A stretch of 64,000 bases of DNA from a virus: IMG/VR virus record IMGVR_UViG_3300030838_000001, positions 1-64,000 of that record; one strand, 5' to 3'. The position numbers were made by a program, and so were the translations under genes. Shown here one piece after another: positions 7,104 through 15,023 of this stretch (within the stretch, counting starts at the first letter, position 1; every line of letters starts with the position of its first letter). The notes beneath the pieces were generated by a model that was not told the DNA's origin, made no database searches, and worked only from the letters and a program-made list of their open reading frames with translations.

Positions 7104-8195
7104 ATGGAAAGAGTTATACAAAAACTAGAAAGAGCTACTATACCTCTTGTATCTAGTGTCATTAAAGACGAATTTATCGCTGCAAGTGAAACTGCTTTTG
7201 ACTGTGCTTTTAACGGTACATCAACATTTTATCCTTGGAAGATGCCCGATATACCTAAAGACTTCAAGTTAGGAATTATCGTAGGTTCTTCAGGTTCGGG
7301 GAAATCTACACTTCTTAAAGAATTTGGTACAGAAGAAGTTCCTGTTTGGGAATCTGACAAATCAATCATATCACATTTCGAAACACCAAACGATGGAATC
7401 AACAAGCTTATGGCCGTTGGACTGAATTCTATACCGTCTTGGTACAAGCCATATCACGTATTATCCAATGGTGAAAAATTTAGAGCTGATTTAGCACGCA
7501 AATTACGCACGAACTGTGTCATAGATGAGTATACTTCCGTTGTAGATAGAAACGTGGCTAAGGCGGCTTCTGTGAGCTTATCTAAGTATGTTCAAAGACA
7601 TAAGTTAAGTGGAGTTGTTTTATCGACGTGTCATCATGACATTGTTGATTGGTTGGAACCTGATTGGGTTTTGAATACAGATACAGGTGAATTAATTCAC
7701 GGTTTTTTTTTTAAAAGACCAAGCATCGATATTGAAGTATATCGCACAACAAATGAAAGTTGGCGAATGTTTAAAGACCATCACTATTTAACTGGAAACC
7801 ATAATTCAGCTTCAAGATGCTACTTGGCTGTTTGGAACGATACCGTTGTTGGATTTGCCAGCGTAATTACTATGCCTAGCGGAACCGTTAAGAATGCGTG
7901 GCGTGGACATAGGAGTGTTGTCTTGCCTGATTTTCAGGGAATGGGAATTGGTGTGAGATTTACTGAGGCTGTTGCTCAAATTCACTTGGATGAGGGACAT
8001 AAGTTTTATTCTCGTACAGCTCACCCAAAGATGATAGAGTATAAGACTGCATCACCTTTGTGGAAACCGACTAGTAAAAATAAGAAGCTAAGAAAAGATG
8101 TTACCGATGATAATACCTTTAAGAATCACGTTTACGATAATAAACGTTTATGTGGTAGCTTTGAGTATATTGGTCCTAAACAAGACCAATCTTAA
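7104..8195 (+). CDS. ABC-type ATPase fused to a GNAT-like domain (COG2401 type)
   Basis: A 363-residue two-domain protein. Residues 1-199 form an ABC-type ATPase with Walker A GSSGSGKST (61-69), signature-like LSNGEKFRAD, Walker B-like CVIDEYTSVVD and an H-loop STCHHD. Residues from about 210 form a GNAT-like domain with HHYLTGNHN, VVGFASVIT and a GMGIG acetyl-CoA-type loop. This architecture corresponds to COG2401 (ABC ATPase fused to a predicted acetyltransferase). The C-terminal part also recalls phage Mu Mom-like DNA modification enzymes, which is a weaker inference. A T10 tract (7703-7712) lies exactly at the domain boundary. Confidence 0.75.
   Translation: MERVIQKLERATIPLVSSVIKDEFIAASETAFDCAFNGTSTFYPWKMPDIPKDFKLGIIVGSSGSGKSTLLKEFGTEEVPVWESDKSIISHFETPNDGINKLMAVGLNSIPSWYKPYHVLSNGEKFRADLARKLRTNCVIDEYTSVVDRNVAKAASVSLSKYVQRHKLSGVVLSTCHHDIVDWLEPDWVLNTDTGELIHGFFFKRPSIDIEVYRTTNESWRMFKDHHYLTGNHNSASRCYLAVWNDTVVGFASVITMPSGTVKNAWRGHRSVVLPDFQGMGIGVRFTEAVAQIHLDEGHKFYSRTAHPKMIEYKTASPLWKPTSKNKKLRKDVTDDNTFKNHVYDNKRLCGSFEYIGPKQDQS
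7703..7712 (+). other. T10 homopolymer at the ABC/GNAT domain boundary
   Basis: Ten T in frame, read as the end of Gly200 plus Phe201-203. Addition of one T in the transcript would place TAA immediately after and release the ATPase domain alone. Confidence 0.4.
8169..8190. terminator. Hairpin in the overlap of two convergent genes
   Basis: Perfect 7-bp stem ATTGGTC / GACCAAT with an 8-nt loop, across the 3' ends of the genes 7104-8195 (+) and 8176-8634 (-). There is no T tract on either side, so terminator function is uncertain. Confidence 0.35.
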
Positions 8196-8634
8196 AGATT
8201 GCATCGTACATTTCTTGTTTCTTGAACATTGATGCGTCGAAGAATCTTTTGCTAATTTCTTCAAAAAGCTGAGTATCAAGGTTATCCATTTCGTATGCCT
8301 TGTCTGCTTCTCTAACGATGTAATTTCTGTTTTCTAGAGTAGTAATCATATCTTCATCACAAATTTGGTTTGTGAAGTCATGGTTATTATTTTCTAGTTT
8401 TTGGATAAGTTCATCATCATCGAAATCATCAATATCTGATTCAAAATCCTTTGTATATTTTACTTCGTAGTTGTCTACTACATAATCAGGAAGCATATCG
8501 TCTTGATATTCTTCGATTTCTTCAAGAACTTCTTTGATTGAGATTTCAATATCTGCGAAACCATCTAGTGTTTCCGAATGAATAAGTCTACCGTGAAGGG
8601 TAATTTTATCGTCTATTGTTTTTGGTGTTTCCAT
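8176..8634 (-). CDS. Acidic hypothetical protein (152 aa)
   Basis: A very acidic protein beginning METPKTIDDKITLHG. I chose the ATG at 8634 because the longer frame would start with a TTG inside the promoter element. The low net charge (runs of D and E near the middle) recalls DNA-mimic proteins, but no family was recognised and this is only a note. The host-type promoter suggests early expression. Confidence 0.65.
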   Translation of the reverse strand: METPKTIDDKITLHGRLIHSETLDGFADIEISIKEVLEEIEEYQDDMLPDYVVDNYEVKYTKDFESDIDDFDDDELIQKLENNNHDFTNQICDEDMITTLENRNYIVREADKAYEMDNLDTQLFEEISKRFFDASMFKKQEMYDAIFKIGLV

Positions 8635-8652
8635 ATAATGTCTTTTAATAGA

Positions 8653-8683
8653 CAAAGGTACTAAAATAAAACAATAAAAGCAA
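8653..8683 (-). promoter_or_regulatory. Host-type promoter for the acidic protein
   Basis: Minus strand: TTG (8683-8681), spacer of 20, TACCTTTG (8660-8653), then ATG at 8634. Confidence 0.7.
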
Positions 8684-8686
8684 GTC

Positions 8687-9415
8687 TTATTGGTATAGTT
8701 GAGGGTTTAGTTTTCCATATTTTCTAATGATAACACCAGCAACTGCATTGGCTTCATTTTCAATTGGACTTCCGTCTTCTCCATCTTTTCCAGCGTTTAG
8801 TAGTCTTCCTTGAATATTTTGTTGATGGTGGACCAATTCGTGAGCTATTGAACGACATACATCGATAATTGCTCTGTCTTTAACATAAATCTTGATGAAT
8901 CCATCTAAGTTATAGTAAGCAGTTGTTGTTAAGTCAGGCGTTCTCTCATAGGCCAATTCAACCTTGATATCATCATTTATTCCAAGATGTGCCTTGGCAA
9001 AGTTTATAAAGTCTGCAACTTGTCTTACATCTCTTTCATCGTGTGTTAAAAGACCTTCTCTAAGAAGACTTTTAATCATTGGTTTATTTTCATTCATCTT
9101 AGGGTATCTAATCATATCATCTTTGAATCCAAAGTGCTTATATTGTCCTTTATTGGCTTTAAAACCAAACTTTTTATAGAATTGAACAAGTCTGTTCTTA
9201 TTTCCACCGAAATCACTTGATGGAGTAAGAGCGATAATTTGTTTATTTTTATCTGCATAGTTTATCAGGTCGGTCATAATCTTTGAACCAACACCACTAT
9301 TTCTAACGTCTTTATTTAAAATAATTTTAGATAAGATAAGACTTGTTTTGTTTTCGTAGATATCTAAACCTTGTAGATATTCACTATATTTGTTTCTTAA
9401 AATTTCTTGTATCAT
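8687..9415 (-). CDS. GNAT acetyltransferase fused to a HELVHH metallopeptidase
   Basis: A 242-residue protein. Residues 1-98 look like a GNAT domain (LILSKIILNKDVRNSGVGSK, with VRNSGVG as the acetyl-CoA loop, then FYKKFGF). Residues 113-123 (MIKSLLREGLL) resemble the N-terminal peptide of other phage proteins here. Residues 124-242 form a metallopeptidase-like domain with HExxH at 192-196 and a likely third ligand in the ENEAN block (219-223). An internal ATG just before residue 107 could start a separate peptidase product. The ATG at 9415 directly follows a late octamer. Confidence 0.7.
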   Translation of the reverse strand: MIQEILRNKYSEYLQGLDIYENKTSLILSKIILNKDVRNSGVGSKIMTDLINYADKNKQIIALTPSSDFGGNKNRLVQFYKKFGFKANKGQYKHFGFKDDMIRYPKMNENKPMIKSLLREGLLTHDERDVRQVADFINFAKAHLGINDDIKVELAYERTPDLTTTAYYNLDGFIKIYVKDRAIIDVCRSIAHELVHHQQNIQGRLLNAGKDGEDGSPIENEANAVAGVIIRKYGKLNPQLYQ

Positions 9416-9420
9416 ACTTT

Positions 9421-9428
9421 ATAAATAT
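9421..9428 (-). promoter_or_regulatory. Late-type octamer with ATG at the predicted +1
   Basis: Minus strand reads TATATTTATAAAGT and then ATG at 9415, 13 nt from the octamer's first base. Confidence 0.6.
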
Positions 9429-9458
9429 AAAAAAACCCGTGAAAAAATCCACGGGTTT
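9429..9458 (-). terminator. Terminator after the ClpC-like gene
   Basis: Minus strand: AAACCCGTG stem, TTTTTT-containing loop, CACGGGTTT and a T run. Its T tract merges into the next late octamer. Confidence 0.85.
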
Positions 9459-9466
9459 AGTTATTT

Positions 9467-11989
9467 TTACTTAGCTACTTTGCTTTTTTTTACCTTGACA
9501 ATGATTTGACCTGTTTTCTTGTCCAAGTCAATAAGGATTGTTTCACCTTCTTTAACATTTTCGTTAAGGATTTCATCAGCCACAGGGTCTTCAACGTAGT
9601 GTTGAATTGCTCTACCAAGAGGTCTAGCACCATATGTCTCATCATAACCTTTATCTGCAAGATAATCAACTGCTGATGGGGTGATTTCGAACTTGAAGTG
9701 TAATTCTCCAATTCTAGATTCCAACTTAGCCAACTCTAAATAGATGATTTCGTTGATATCTTCTTTACGTAAGCTGTTGAAGATGATTGCTTCATCGATA
9801 CGGTTAAGGAACTCAGGCTTGAATTTTTTCTTAAGCTCTTTATCAATGATGTTTCTAGCTCTTAATTCAGTGTCCATTACGCTATCGATTGTCTCGAATC
9901 CCATTTTTCTACCGAAGCTTGAAACTTCTTTAACACCGATGTTTGATGTAAGGATGATAAGCGCATTCTTAAAGTTAACCTTACGACCTAAACCGTCAGT
10001 TAATTGTCCTTCATCCAACAATTGTAACAATATATTGAATACATCAGGGTGTGCTTTTTCAATCTCATCAAAAAGGATAACACAATGAGGTTTTCTACGA
10101 ACCTTTTCTGTTAATTGTCCCCCTTGGTCATACCCCACATATCCAGGAGGTGGACCAACTAAACGAGATACTGAATGTTTCTCCATGTATTCCGACATAT
10201 CCATACGGATAAGAGCATCTGAGTCTCCGAAAACTTGTTCAGCCAATAACTTAGCCAAAAGAGTCTTTCCAACACCAGTTGGACCTAAGAAAATAAACGA
10301 ACCTACTGGTTTATTTTTATCTTTGATACCAATACGGTTTCTTTTGATAGCCTTAACAACCTTAGTAACAGCGGCATCTTGTCCGATTACCTTACCTTGT
10401 AAGTCTTTATCCATGTTGATAAGCTTTTTACCTTCTTGGGTTGAGATTTTACTTAAAGGAATTCCAGTCATCATCGAAACGATTTCTGAGATTAATTCAA
10501 CACCAACTTCGGTAATTTTCCCGTCAAGAGTAGCTTCCCATTCAGCTGTAGCAGTTTCAAGTTCACTTTGGATTTCTTTTTCAACATCACGAAGCTTAGC
10601 GGCTTCTTCGTATTTCTGTCTGATAACAACTTCTTTTTTCTCTTCGTTTATTTCTAAGCGTCTAGCTTCAAGTCGTTTGATATTTTCAGGTTTCTCAACG
10701 CTAACACCAGTGCTTGAACCAGCTTCATCTAATACGTCGATTGCTTTATCAGGCATAGCTCTATCCATGATATATCTATCAGAAAGCTTAACACATTCCT
10801 CAATAGCTTCATCAGTGAATTTAACCTTGTGATGTTTTTCGTATTTATCCTTGATATTCATAAGGATAGTTTTTGTTTCTTCAAGAGTTGGTTCATTAAC
10901 CAATACAGGTTGAAAACGTCTTGTAAGGGCACCATCTTTTTCAATATTTTCACGATACTCATCAAGAGTAGTAGCACCAATACATTGGATTTCACCTCTT
11001 GCTAAAGCAGGTTTAAGAATATTTGAAGCATCAAGGGAACCCGAAGCGTTTCCAGCACCTACAATAGTATGTAACTCATCAATAAACAAGACTACTTCAG
11101 GGTTTGCTTTACATTCTTCAAGAATGGCTTTCATTCTTTCTTCGAATTGTCCACGGTATTTTGTACCTGCAACGATTGACGCTAATTCAAGGGTCATAAT
11201 ACGTTTATTTGCAAGGGTTCTAGGAGCTTCACCATCTTTGATAAGTTGAGCAAGACCTTCAATTATACTGGTTTTACCAACACCTGGGTCTCCGATAAGA
11301 ACTGGATTGTTTTTCTTTCTACGTGAAAGAATTTGTGAAACTCTTTTGATTTCCACTTTACGACCAACTACTGGGTCAATTTCACCTCTTTCAACGGCTT
11401 TAGATACGTCTCTACAGAAATTATCTAGAACTTGTGTTTTTGATTTGGAATCGTTTGTTGTCGGTTTTTTGAAGTTACGCATAGACTTGTTTAAATCGTC
11501 TTGGTCTTCGTCGTCACCACTAAAGGCACTGTTTTTGTTTTCTTTGTTCCCCATATCTTTCATTATTTTTAAAAAACTATTATACGTTACACCACCTTCT
11601 CTTGAAAGGTGATTGTTAACTGGTATTTCGGCACGTAGTATTCCTAACATAAGATGGGTTGTATCAATAACAGAATCATTTAGTTTCTCACATTCTGAGT
11701 CTACTGTTTTGATTATCAATTTCATGTCTTTAGAAAATGGCAATTTACCTTTTTTGGACCCTACTCTAGGTGTTAAGTCGGTGTCTCTTAAATACTGAGA
11801 AACTTTATCGTGTAGTTCTTCAGTATTCACTTTTAATTTTTCGAACACTTGAGTACATGCATTATCATCGTCTTGTAAGATAGATAATAGTATGTGTTCG
11901 GGTTTGATTTCAATATCATCAAACGTCTTTGCCACAACCGTAGCTTGATTCATTATAATTTTTACTTTAGGAAAAATATCATTATTCAT
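9467..11989 (-). CDS. clpC: ClpC-type AAA+ unfoldase
   Basis: An 840-residue protein, full length for ClpC. It has a Clp N-domain (1-145), an acidic linker (about 155-185), D1 with Walker A GDPGVGKT (233-240), Walker B LFIDELH and pore loop KYRG, a UVR-like coiled middle segment ([20 protein letters not shown]) and D2 with [20 protein letters not shown] and pore loop GYVG. KMGFE in D2 occupies the position of the ClpP-docking loop, so pairing with host ClpP is plausible. No ClpP gene is in the window. A host-type promoter lies upstream, so expression is probably early. Confidence 0.93.
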   Translation of the reverse strand: MNNDIFPKVKIIMNQATVVAKTFDDIEIKPEHILLSILQDDDNACTQVFEKLKVNTEELHDKVSQYLRDTDLTPRVGSKKGKLPFSKDMKLIIKTVDSECEKLNDSVIDTTHLMLGILRAEIPVNNHLSREGGVTYNSFLKIMKDMGNKENKNSAFSGDDEDQDDLNKSMRNFKKPTTNDSKSKTQVLDNFCRDVSKAVERGEIDPVVGRKVEIKRVSQILSRRKKNNPVLIGDPGVGKTSIIEGLAQLIKDGEAPRTLANKRIMTLELASIVAGTKYRGQFEERMKAILEECKANPEVVLFIDELHTIVGAGNASGSLDASNILKPALARGEIQCIGATTLDEYRENIEKDGALTRRFQPVLVNEPTLEETKTILMNIKDKYEKHHKVKFTDEAIEECVKLSDRYIMDRAMPDKAIDVLDEAGSSTGVSVEKPENIKRLEARRLEINEEKKEVVIRQKYEEAAKLRDVEKEIQSELETATAEWEATLDGKITEVGVELISEIVSMMTGIPLSKISTQEGKKLINMDKDLQGKVIGQDAAVTKVVKAIKRNRIGIKDKNKPVGSFIFLGPTGVGKTLLAKLLAEQVFGDSDALIRMDMSEYMEKHSVSRLVGPPPGYVGYDQGGQLTEKVRRKPHCVILFDEIEKAHPDVFNILLQLLDEGQLTDGLGRKVNFKNALIILTSNIGVKEVSSFGRKMGFETIDSVMDTELRARNIIDKELKKKFKPEFLNRIDEAIIFNSLRKEDINEIIYLELAKLESRIGELHFKFEITPSAVDYLADKGYDETYGARPLGRAIQHYVEDPVADEILNENVKEGETILIDLDKKTGQIIVKVKKSKVAK

Positions 11990-12020
11990 ATTATATTGTA
12001 GGTTTAAATCGTTTACTTAG

Positions 12021-12051
12021 CAAAGGTACTAAATATTTTTTATATAATCAA
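12021..12051 (-). promoter_or_regulatory. Host-type promoter for clpC
   Basis: Minus strand: TTG (12051-12049), spacer of 20, TACCTTTG (12028-12021). The leader to ATG 11989 is about 25-30 nt. The TTG lies inside the palindrome 12045-12060. Confidence 0.7.
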
Positions 12052-12060
12052 GCTTGATTA
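12045..12060. promoter_or_regulatory. 16-bp palindrome joining two divergent promoters
   Basis: TAATCAAGCTTGATTA is a perfect palindrome. Each half contains the TTG element of one of the two divergent host-type promoters. A shared operator is possible (inference). Confidence 0.5.
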
Positions 12061-12084
12061 CTAACATAAATATTCGTATATTTG
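12054..12084 (+). promoter_or_regulatory. Host-type promoter for the thymidylate synthase operon
   Basis: TTG at 12054-12056, spacer of 20, TATATTTG at 12077-12084, ATG at 12100. Confidence 0.7.
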
Positions 12085-12099
12085 TATAAACTATTAATT

Positions 12100-12309
12100 A
12101 TGGCAGAATTAACAAAATACGGATTCCCAAAAATTGAGGTCCTAATAAGGTCTAACACTGGTTCAATCAGTAGATTAGAATTTTTAAATTCGACATATTC
12201 CATTGAATGTGGATTTATGATGATTGAAAAATACGACGAAAATAATAATATAATTTGTGAGGTTTTCAGCTTAAATGAAGTAAAATCTTACAAAGCATAT
12301 ACAAATTAA
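12100..12309 (+). CDS. Hypothetical protein (69 aa)
   Basis: Begins MAELTKYGFPKIEVLIRS. The ATG at 12100 was chosen because the upstream TTG lies inside the promoter. Beta-rich small protein without a recognised family; first gene of the operon leading to thymidylate synthase. Confidence 0.6.
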   Translation: MAELTKYGFPKIEVLIRSNTGSISRLEFLNSTYSIECGFMMIEKYDENNNIICEVFSLNEVKSYKAYTN

Positions 12310-12322
12310 ATAAATTTAAAAA

Positions 12323-12763
12323 ATGTTACTAAAAAAAACAGAACAACAAGGAAAAATTAAAGCATTATATTTGTCATCAAATATTTGTGCGTCAATCTAT
12401 GACAAAGAGAATAAGGATTTAATCATCATTTACAAAAACGGTGGTCAATACAAATATCCAACTGTTAGTCTTACAGATTACACAAGATTCGAAATGGCCG
12501 ATAGTCAAGGAGCCGTATTCAACTCACACTTGAAAAAATATGCTCACTTGAAATTAGACAGAGTTGATACTGCTGAAATCATGAACGAGGTTAACGACCT
12601 TAAAGAAGCTGAAGATAAAAAGATGCTTGAGGATGCTACAATCCTTATGATTCACCAATTACAATCAGTTCTTACAATGTATAATGTTAGTGGAGCTATT
12701 GACAGTGCTATCTTAGATAAAGCTGACAAATCTATTCAACACTACAAAGGTATAAAAAAATAA
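12323..12763 (+). CDS. KTSC-domain protein
   Basis: A 146-residue protein. The N-terminal 65 residues match the KTSC domain: a short SSN segment, then IYDKENKDLIIIYKNGG, then QYKYP and the GAVFNSHLKK end. KTSC is a small domain of unclear function, seen alone or attached to other domains. The C-terminal half is helical. The stop overlaps the next start (TAATG). Confidence 0.7.
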   Translation: MLLKKTEQQGKIKALYLSSNICASIYDKENKDLIIIYKNGGQYKYPTVSLTDYTRFEMADSQGAVFNSHLKKYAHLKLDRVDTAEIMNEVNDLKEAEDKKMLEDATILMIHQLQSVLTMYNVSGAIDSAILDKADKSIQHYKGIKK

Positions 12764-12948
12764 TGGAACAACCAAATTATTTAGATGGTTTTATCCAACA
12801 ATCCAAAGAAGAGCTGTCCGATGAAGATTGGACAGTTTCTCGTTGGTTGCAATGGATGAAGTTGAATAAGTATAAAATAATAAACGAAAGAGATGAGCAA
12901 AGAAACAGTACAAATCAGCAAGAAAAAACTTCAGAAGCTTCTGAATAA
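12763..12948 (+). CDS. Small hypothetical protein (61 aa)
   Basis: Begins MEQPNYLDGFIQQSK and starts within the stop of the previous gene (TAATG), typical of translational coupling. The C-terminus is low-complexity (RNSTNQQEKTSEASE) and overlaps the next gene by 56 nt. Confidence 0.5.
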   Translation: MEQPNYLDGFIQQSKEELSDEDWTVSRWLQWMKLNKYKIINERDEQRNSTNQQEKTSEASE

Positions 12949-13081
12949 TTTTTATAGTGTTTGTAGTATGTGTGATGAACTTGATATCTATGAACACCAA
13001 GAATTAGATAAAAGCATGCAGAAAAAAGAAGAATGGGCTGAAAAGAACTTCGGAAGAGACATTGATAAAGAACAATATTAA
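12893..13081 (+). CDS. Small hypothetical protein with a helical body (62 aa)
   Basis: Begins MSKETVQISKKKLQKLLNNF and contains CSMC (a CxxC pair) in the middle. It overlaps the preceding frame by 56 nt, unusual for this tightly but not deeply overlapping operon. It may be the better-supported frame in the overlap because its sequence is less repetitive. Confidence 0.5.
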   Translation: MSKETVQISKKKLQKLLNNFYSVCSMCDELDIYEHQELDKSMQKKEEWAEKNFGRDIDKEQY

Positions 13082-13082
13082 T

Positions 13083-13538
13083 ATGGATTTAACTAAAATA
13101 AATGGTGATGAAATCATAGCTTTCCTCAACGAACAATCAGAAAATAACGATGATTTAATTGATATCAGTGTTTATCCAAGTACATTTGTTTTTGTAGACC
13201 AAAAAATTGAAAATGGTATTTATACACTTACTTGTACTGGTAAATATAATAATTGGGGGACACTTCAAGTAATTGAAGATAACTTAATACAGATTTCTGA
13301 TAATAAGGTTGAATGTTGGTTTAGTGAACCTTTTGATGGTGATGGAACCTGTGAGGCTTTAGAAGAGGTATTATTACCTTGGCTTGAGACACATGAATTT
13401 AAAGATGATAAAGAAGAGCAATTCTACATAGAATTGGCTGATGTTTATGAAGGAATCCGTGATGTTAAATTTGATGATAAAGAATACTTACAAACACTAA
13501 TTGATGATTTGATAAGGATTAAAACATATATGAAATAA
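13083..13538 (+). CDS. Acidic hypothetical protein (151 aa)
   Basis: Begins MDLTKINGDEIIAFLNEQ. I use the ATG at 13083, one base after the previous stop, rather than the earlier in-frame start. Beta-rich in the middle (YTLTCTGKYNNWGTLQV) with an acidic end. No family recognised. It overlaps thyA at TAATG. Confidence 0.6.
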   Translation: MDLTKINGDEIIAFLNEQSENNDDLIDISVYPSTFVFVDQKIENGIYTLTCTGKYNNWGTLQVIEDNLIQISDNKVECWFSEPFDGDGTCEALEEVLLPWLETHEFKDDKEEQFYIELADVYEGIRDVKFDDKEYLQTLIDDLIRIKTYMK

Positions 13539-14656
13539 TGAATAATTTAGATAAACAATATCAAAACCTACTTCAAGACATTCTTGATAACGGTAATGTA
13601 AAAGGAGACAGAACTGGAACTGGAACGATTTCAACGTTCGGACGACAATTTCGTCATAATATGAAAGATGGTTTTCCACTTCTTACAACAAAAAAGGTTC
13701 CATTTAAGCTAGTTTTAACTGAACTTATTTGGTTTCTTAAAGGAGATACCAACATTAAGTTCCTTGTTGATAACGGATGTAATATTTGGAATGGTGATGC
13801 TTACAAGAATTACATAAATAATTCTAAATCAACCAAAGAAGGTCCTGATTGGATGCAACATGATGTTGATTTTCAGTATCTAACTATGGACGAATTCGTA
13901 TCTAGAATCAAAGATGATGAGGGTTTTGCTAGAAAATGGGGTGAATTAGGACCTGTTTATGGAAAGCAATGGAGAGATTGGGAAGTAAACGAATTGGGTG
14001 ATGGTGCTTATGCAACAACAAATGATGATGGTTATATGAAACAATCATTTTTTGGTCATGTCGATATTAAAAGAATTGACCAAATTGCCGATATCATTCA
14101 AGAAATAAAAACAAACCCTGATTCAAGAAGACTTATTGTTAGTGCTTGGAACGTTGGAAAGATTAACGAGATGGTATTGCCGCCTTGTCATAACTTCTTC
14201 CAATTTTATACAAGAGAATTAACTCATAATGAGAGAATGGTAATATGGCAAAACCAACAGGATGGTAGAAGTGAATTTATTATGGAGTGTTTAGATAATA
14301 TTCCTAGAAGAGCTATTAGCCTTATGTGGAACCAACGTAGTGTTGACACATTCCTTGGATTACCTTTCAACATAGCATCTTATGGTCTTTTACTTGAAAT
14401 CATCGCTACAGAAGTTAATATGGTTGCTGAGGAATTGATTGGTAACTTGGGTGATACTCACTTATATACAAATCATTTGGAACAAGCCAAGGAACAAATT
14501 GGTAGAGATTCATTTGATTTACCAAAAATTAAAATTAATGATTCTTGGAAATTTGGTTCAAGTTCGCCAATATTTGCTGACAAGTTAGAACTAGAAATGT
14601 TCGAATTACTAGATTATAAATCACACGGAGTAATAAAAGCTCCATTATCAAATTAA
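13538..14656 (+). CDS. thyA: Thymidylate synthase
   Basis: A 372-residue protein, about 100 longer than the common ThyA. GDRTGTGT begins at residue 23, the catalytic Cys is C217 in LPPCH, and FNIASY places Asn278 at the position that selects dUMP. dCMP hydroxymethylases have Asp there, so methylation of dUMP to dTMP is the expected reaction. The additional length is in insertions at about 94-132, 153-172 and 235-260. It works with the dUTPase at 49.7 kb, which makes dUMP. Last gene of an early-type operon. Confidence 0.93.
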   Translation: MNNLDKQYQNLLQDILDNGNVKGDRTGTGTISTFGRQFRHNMKDGFPLLTTKKVPFKLVLTELIWFLKGDTNIKFLVDNGCNIWNGDAYKNYINNSKSTKEGPDWMQHDVDFQYLTMDEFVSRIKDDEGFARKWGELGPVYGKQWRDWEVNELGDGAYATTNDDGYMKQSFFGHVDIKRIDQIADIIQEIKTNPDSRRLIVSAWNVGKINEMVLPPCHNFFQFYTRELTHNERMVIWQNQQDGRSEFIMECLDNIPRRAISLMWNQRSVDTFLGLPFNIASYGLLLEIIATEVNMVAEELIGNLGDTHLYTNHLEQAKEQIGRDSFDLPKIKINDSWKFGSSSPIFADKLELEMFELLDYKSHGVIKAPLSN

Positions 14657-14659
14657 ATT

Positions 14660-14684
14660 AAAGCATCGTTTAGATGCTTTTTTT
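14660..14684 (+). terminator. Terminator after thyA
   Basis: Stem AAGCATC / GATGCTT with a GTTTA loop, followed by T7. Confidence 0.85.
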
Positions 14685-14694
14685 GTTTTCTATA

Positions 14695-14702
14695 ATATTT
14701 AT
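14695..14702 (+). promoter_or_regulatory. Late-type promoter octamer for the gene at 14720
   Basis: ATATTTAT in ataatatttataaataaag, 25 nt before the ATG. Confidence 0.6.
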
Positions 14703-14719
14703 AAATAAAGATAAAAATT

Positions 14720-14965
14720 ATGGCAAAAATTAATGATATTCACAGTATTATCGTATCTGCGGATGCTCCTATCTTCAGCGCACACACTTACACTGAGATA
14801 CTTGGTGGAACAGCTGGGTGTTCGGTAACTCTTAACGGTACAGCCGTTGAAATTGCTCCTAGTTCAAGTATTAGTATTTGGGTTAGAACAATTAGTGGTG
14901 GAGCGGGTTGTTACTTATTGGGTGACAATAGAGATGTAACTCAAGGAAGTCCAACAGTTGGATAA
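14720..14965 (+). CDS. Small beta-rich protein, probably virion-associated (81 aa)
   Basis: Begins MAKINDIHSIIVSADAPIFS and is almost entirely predicted beta strands with Gly turns. Its own late octamer and position at the start of the head module suggest a decoration or accessory structural protein; no family was recognised. Confidence 0.55.
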   Translation: MAKINDIHSIIVSADAPIFSAHTYTEILGGTAGCSVTLNGTAVEIAPSSSISIWVRTISGGAGCYLLGDNRDVTQGSPTVG

Positions 14966-14985
14966 CAACTTTGGTTAAAACCTAG

Positions 14986-14993
14986 ATATTTAT
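14986..14993 (+). promoter_or_regulatory. Late-type promoter octamer at the start of the head operon
   Basis: ATATTTAT in ctagatatttatataacat, 38 nt before the ATG at 15024. Confidence 0.6.
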
Positions 14994-15023
14994 ATAACAT
15001 AAAAGAAAACAAAAATATTTAAT

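Noticed and set aside
10185-10832. A 215-codon open frame antisense to clpC
   Set aside because: It lies fully opposite a well-supported ClpC domain, has Ser/Leu-rich low-complexity content and no promoter or start context.
13538-14656. dCMP hydroxymethylase instead of thymidylate synthase
   Set aside because: FNIASY keeps the Asn typical of dUMP use; hydroxymethylases carry Asp at that position.
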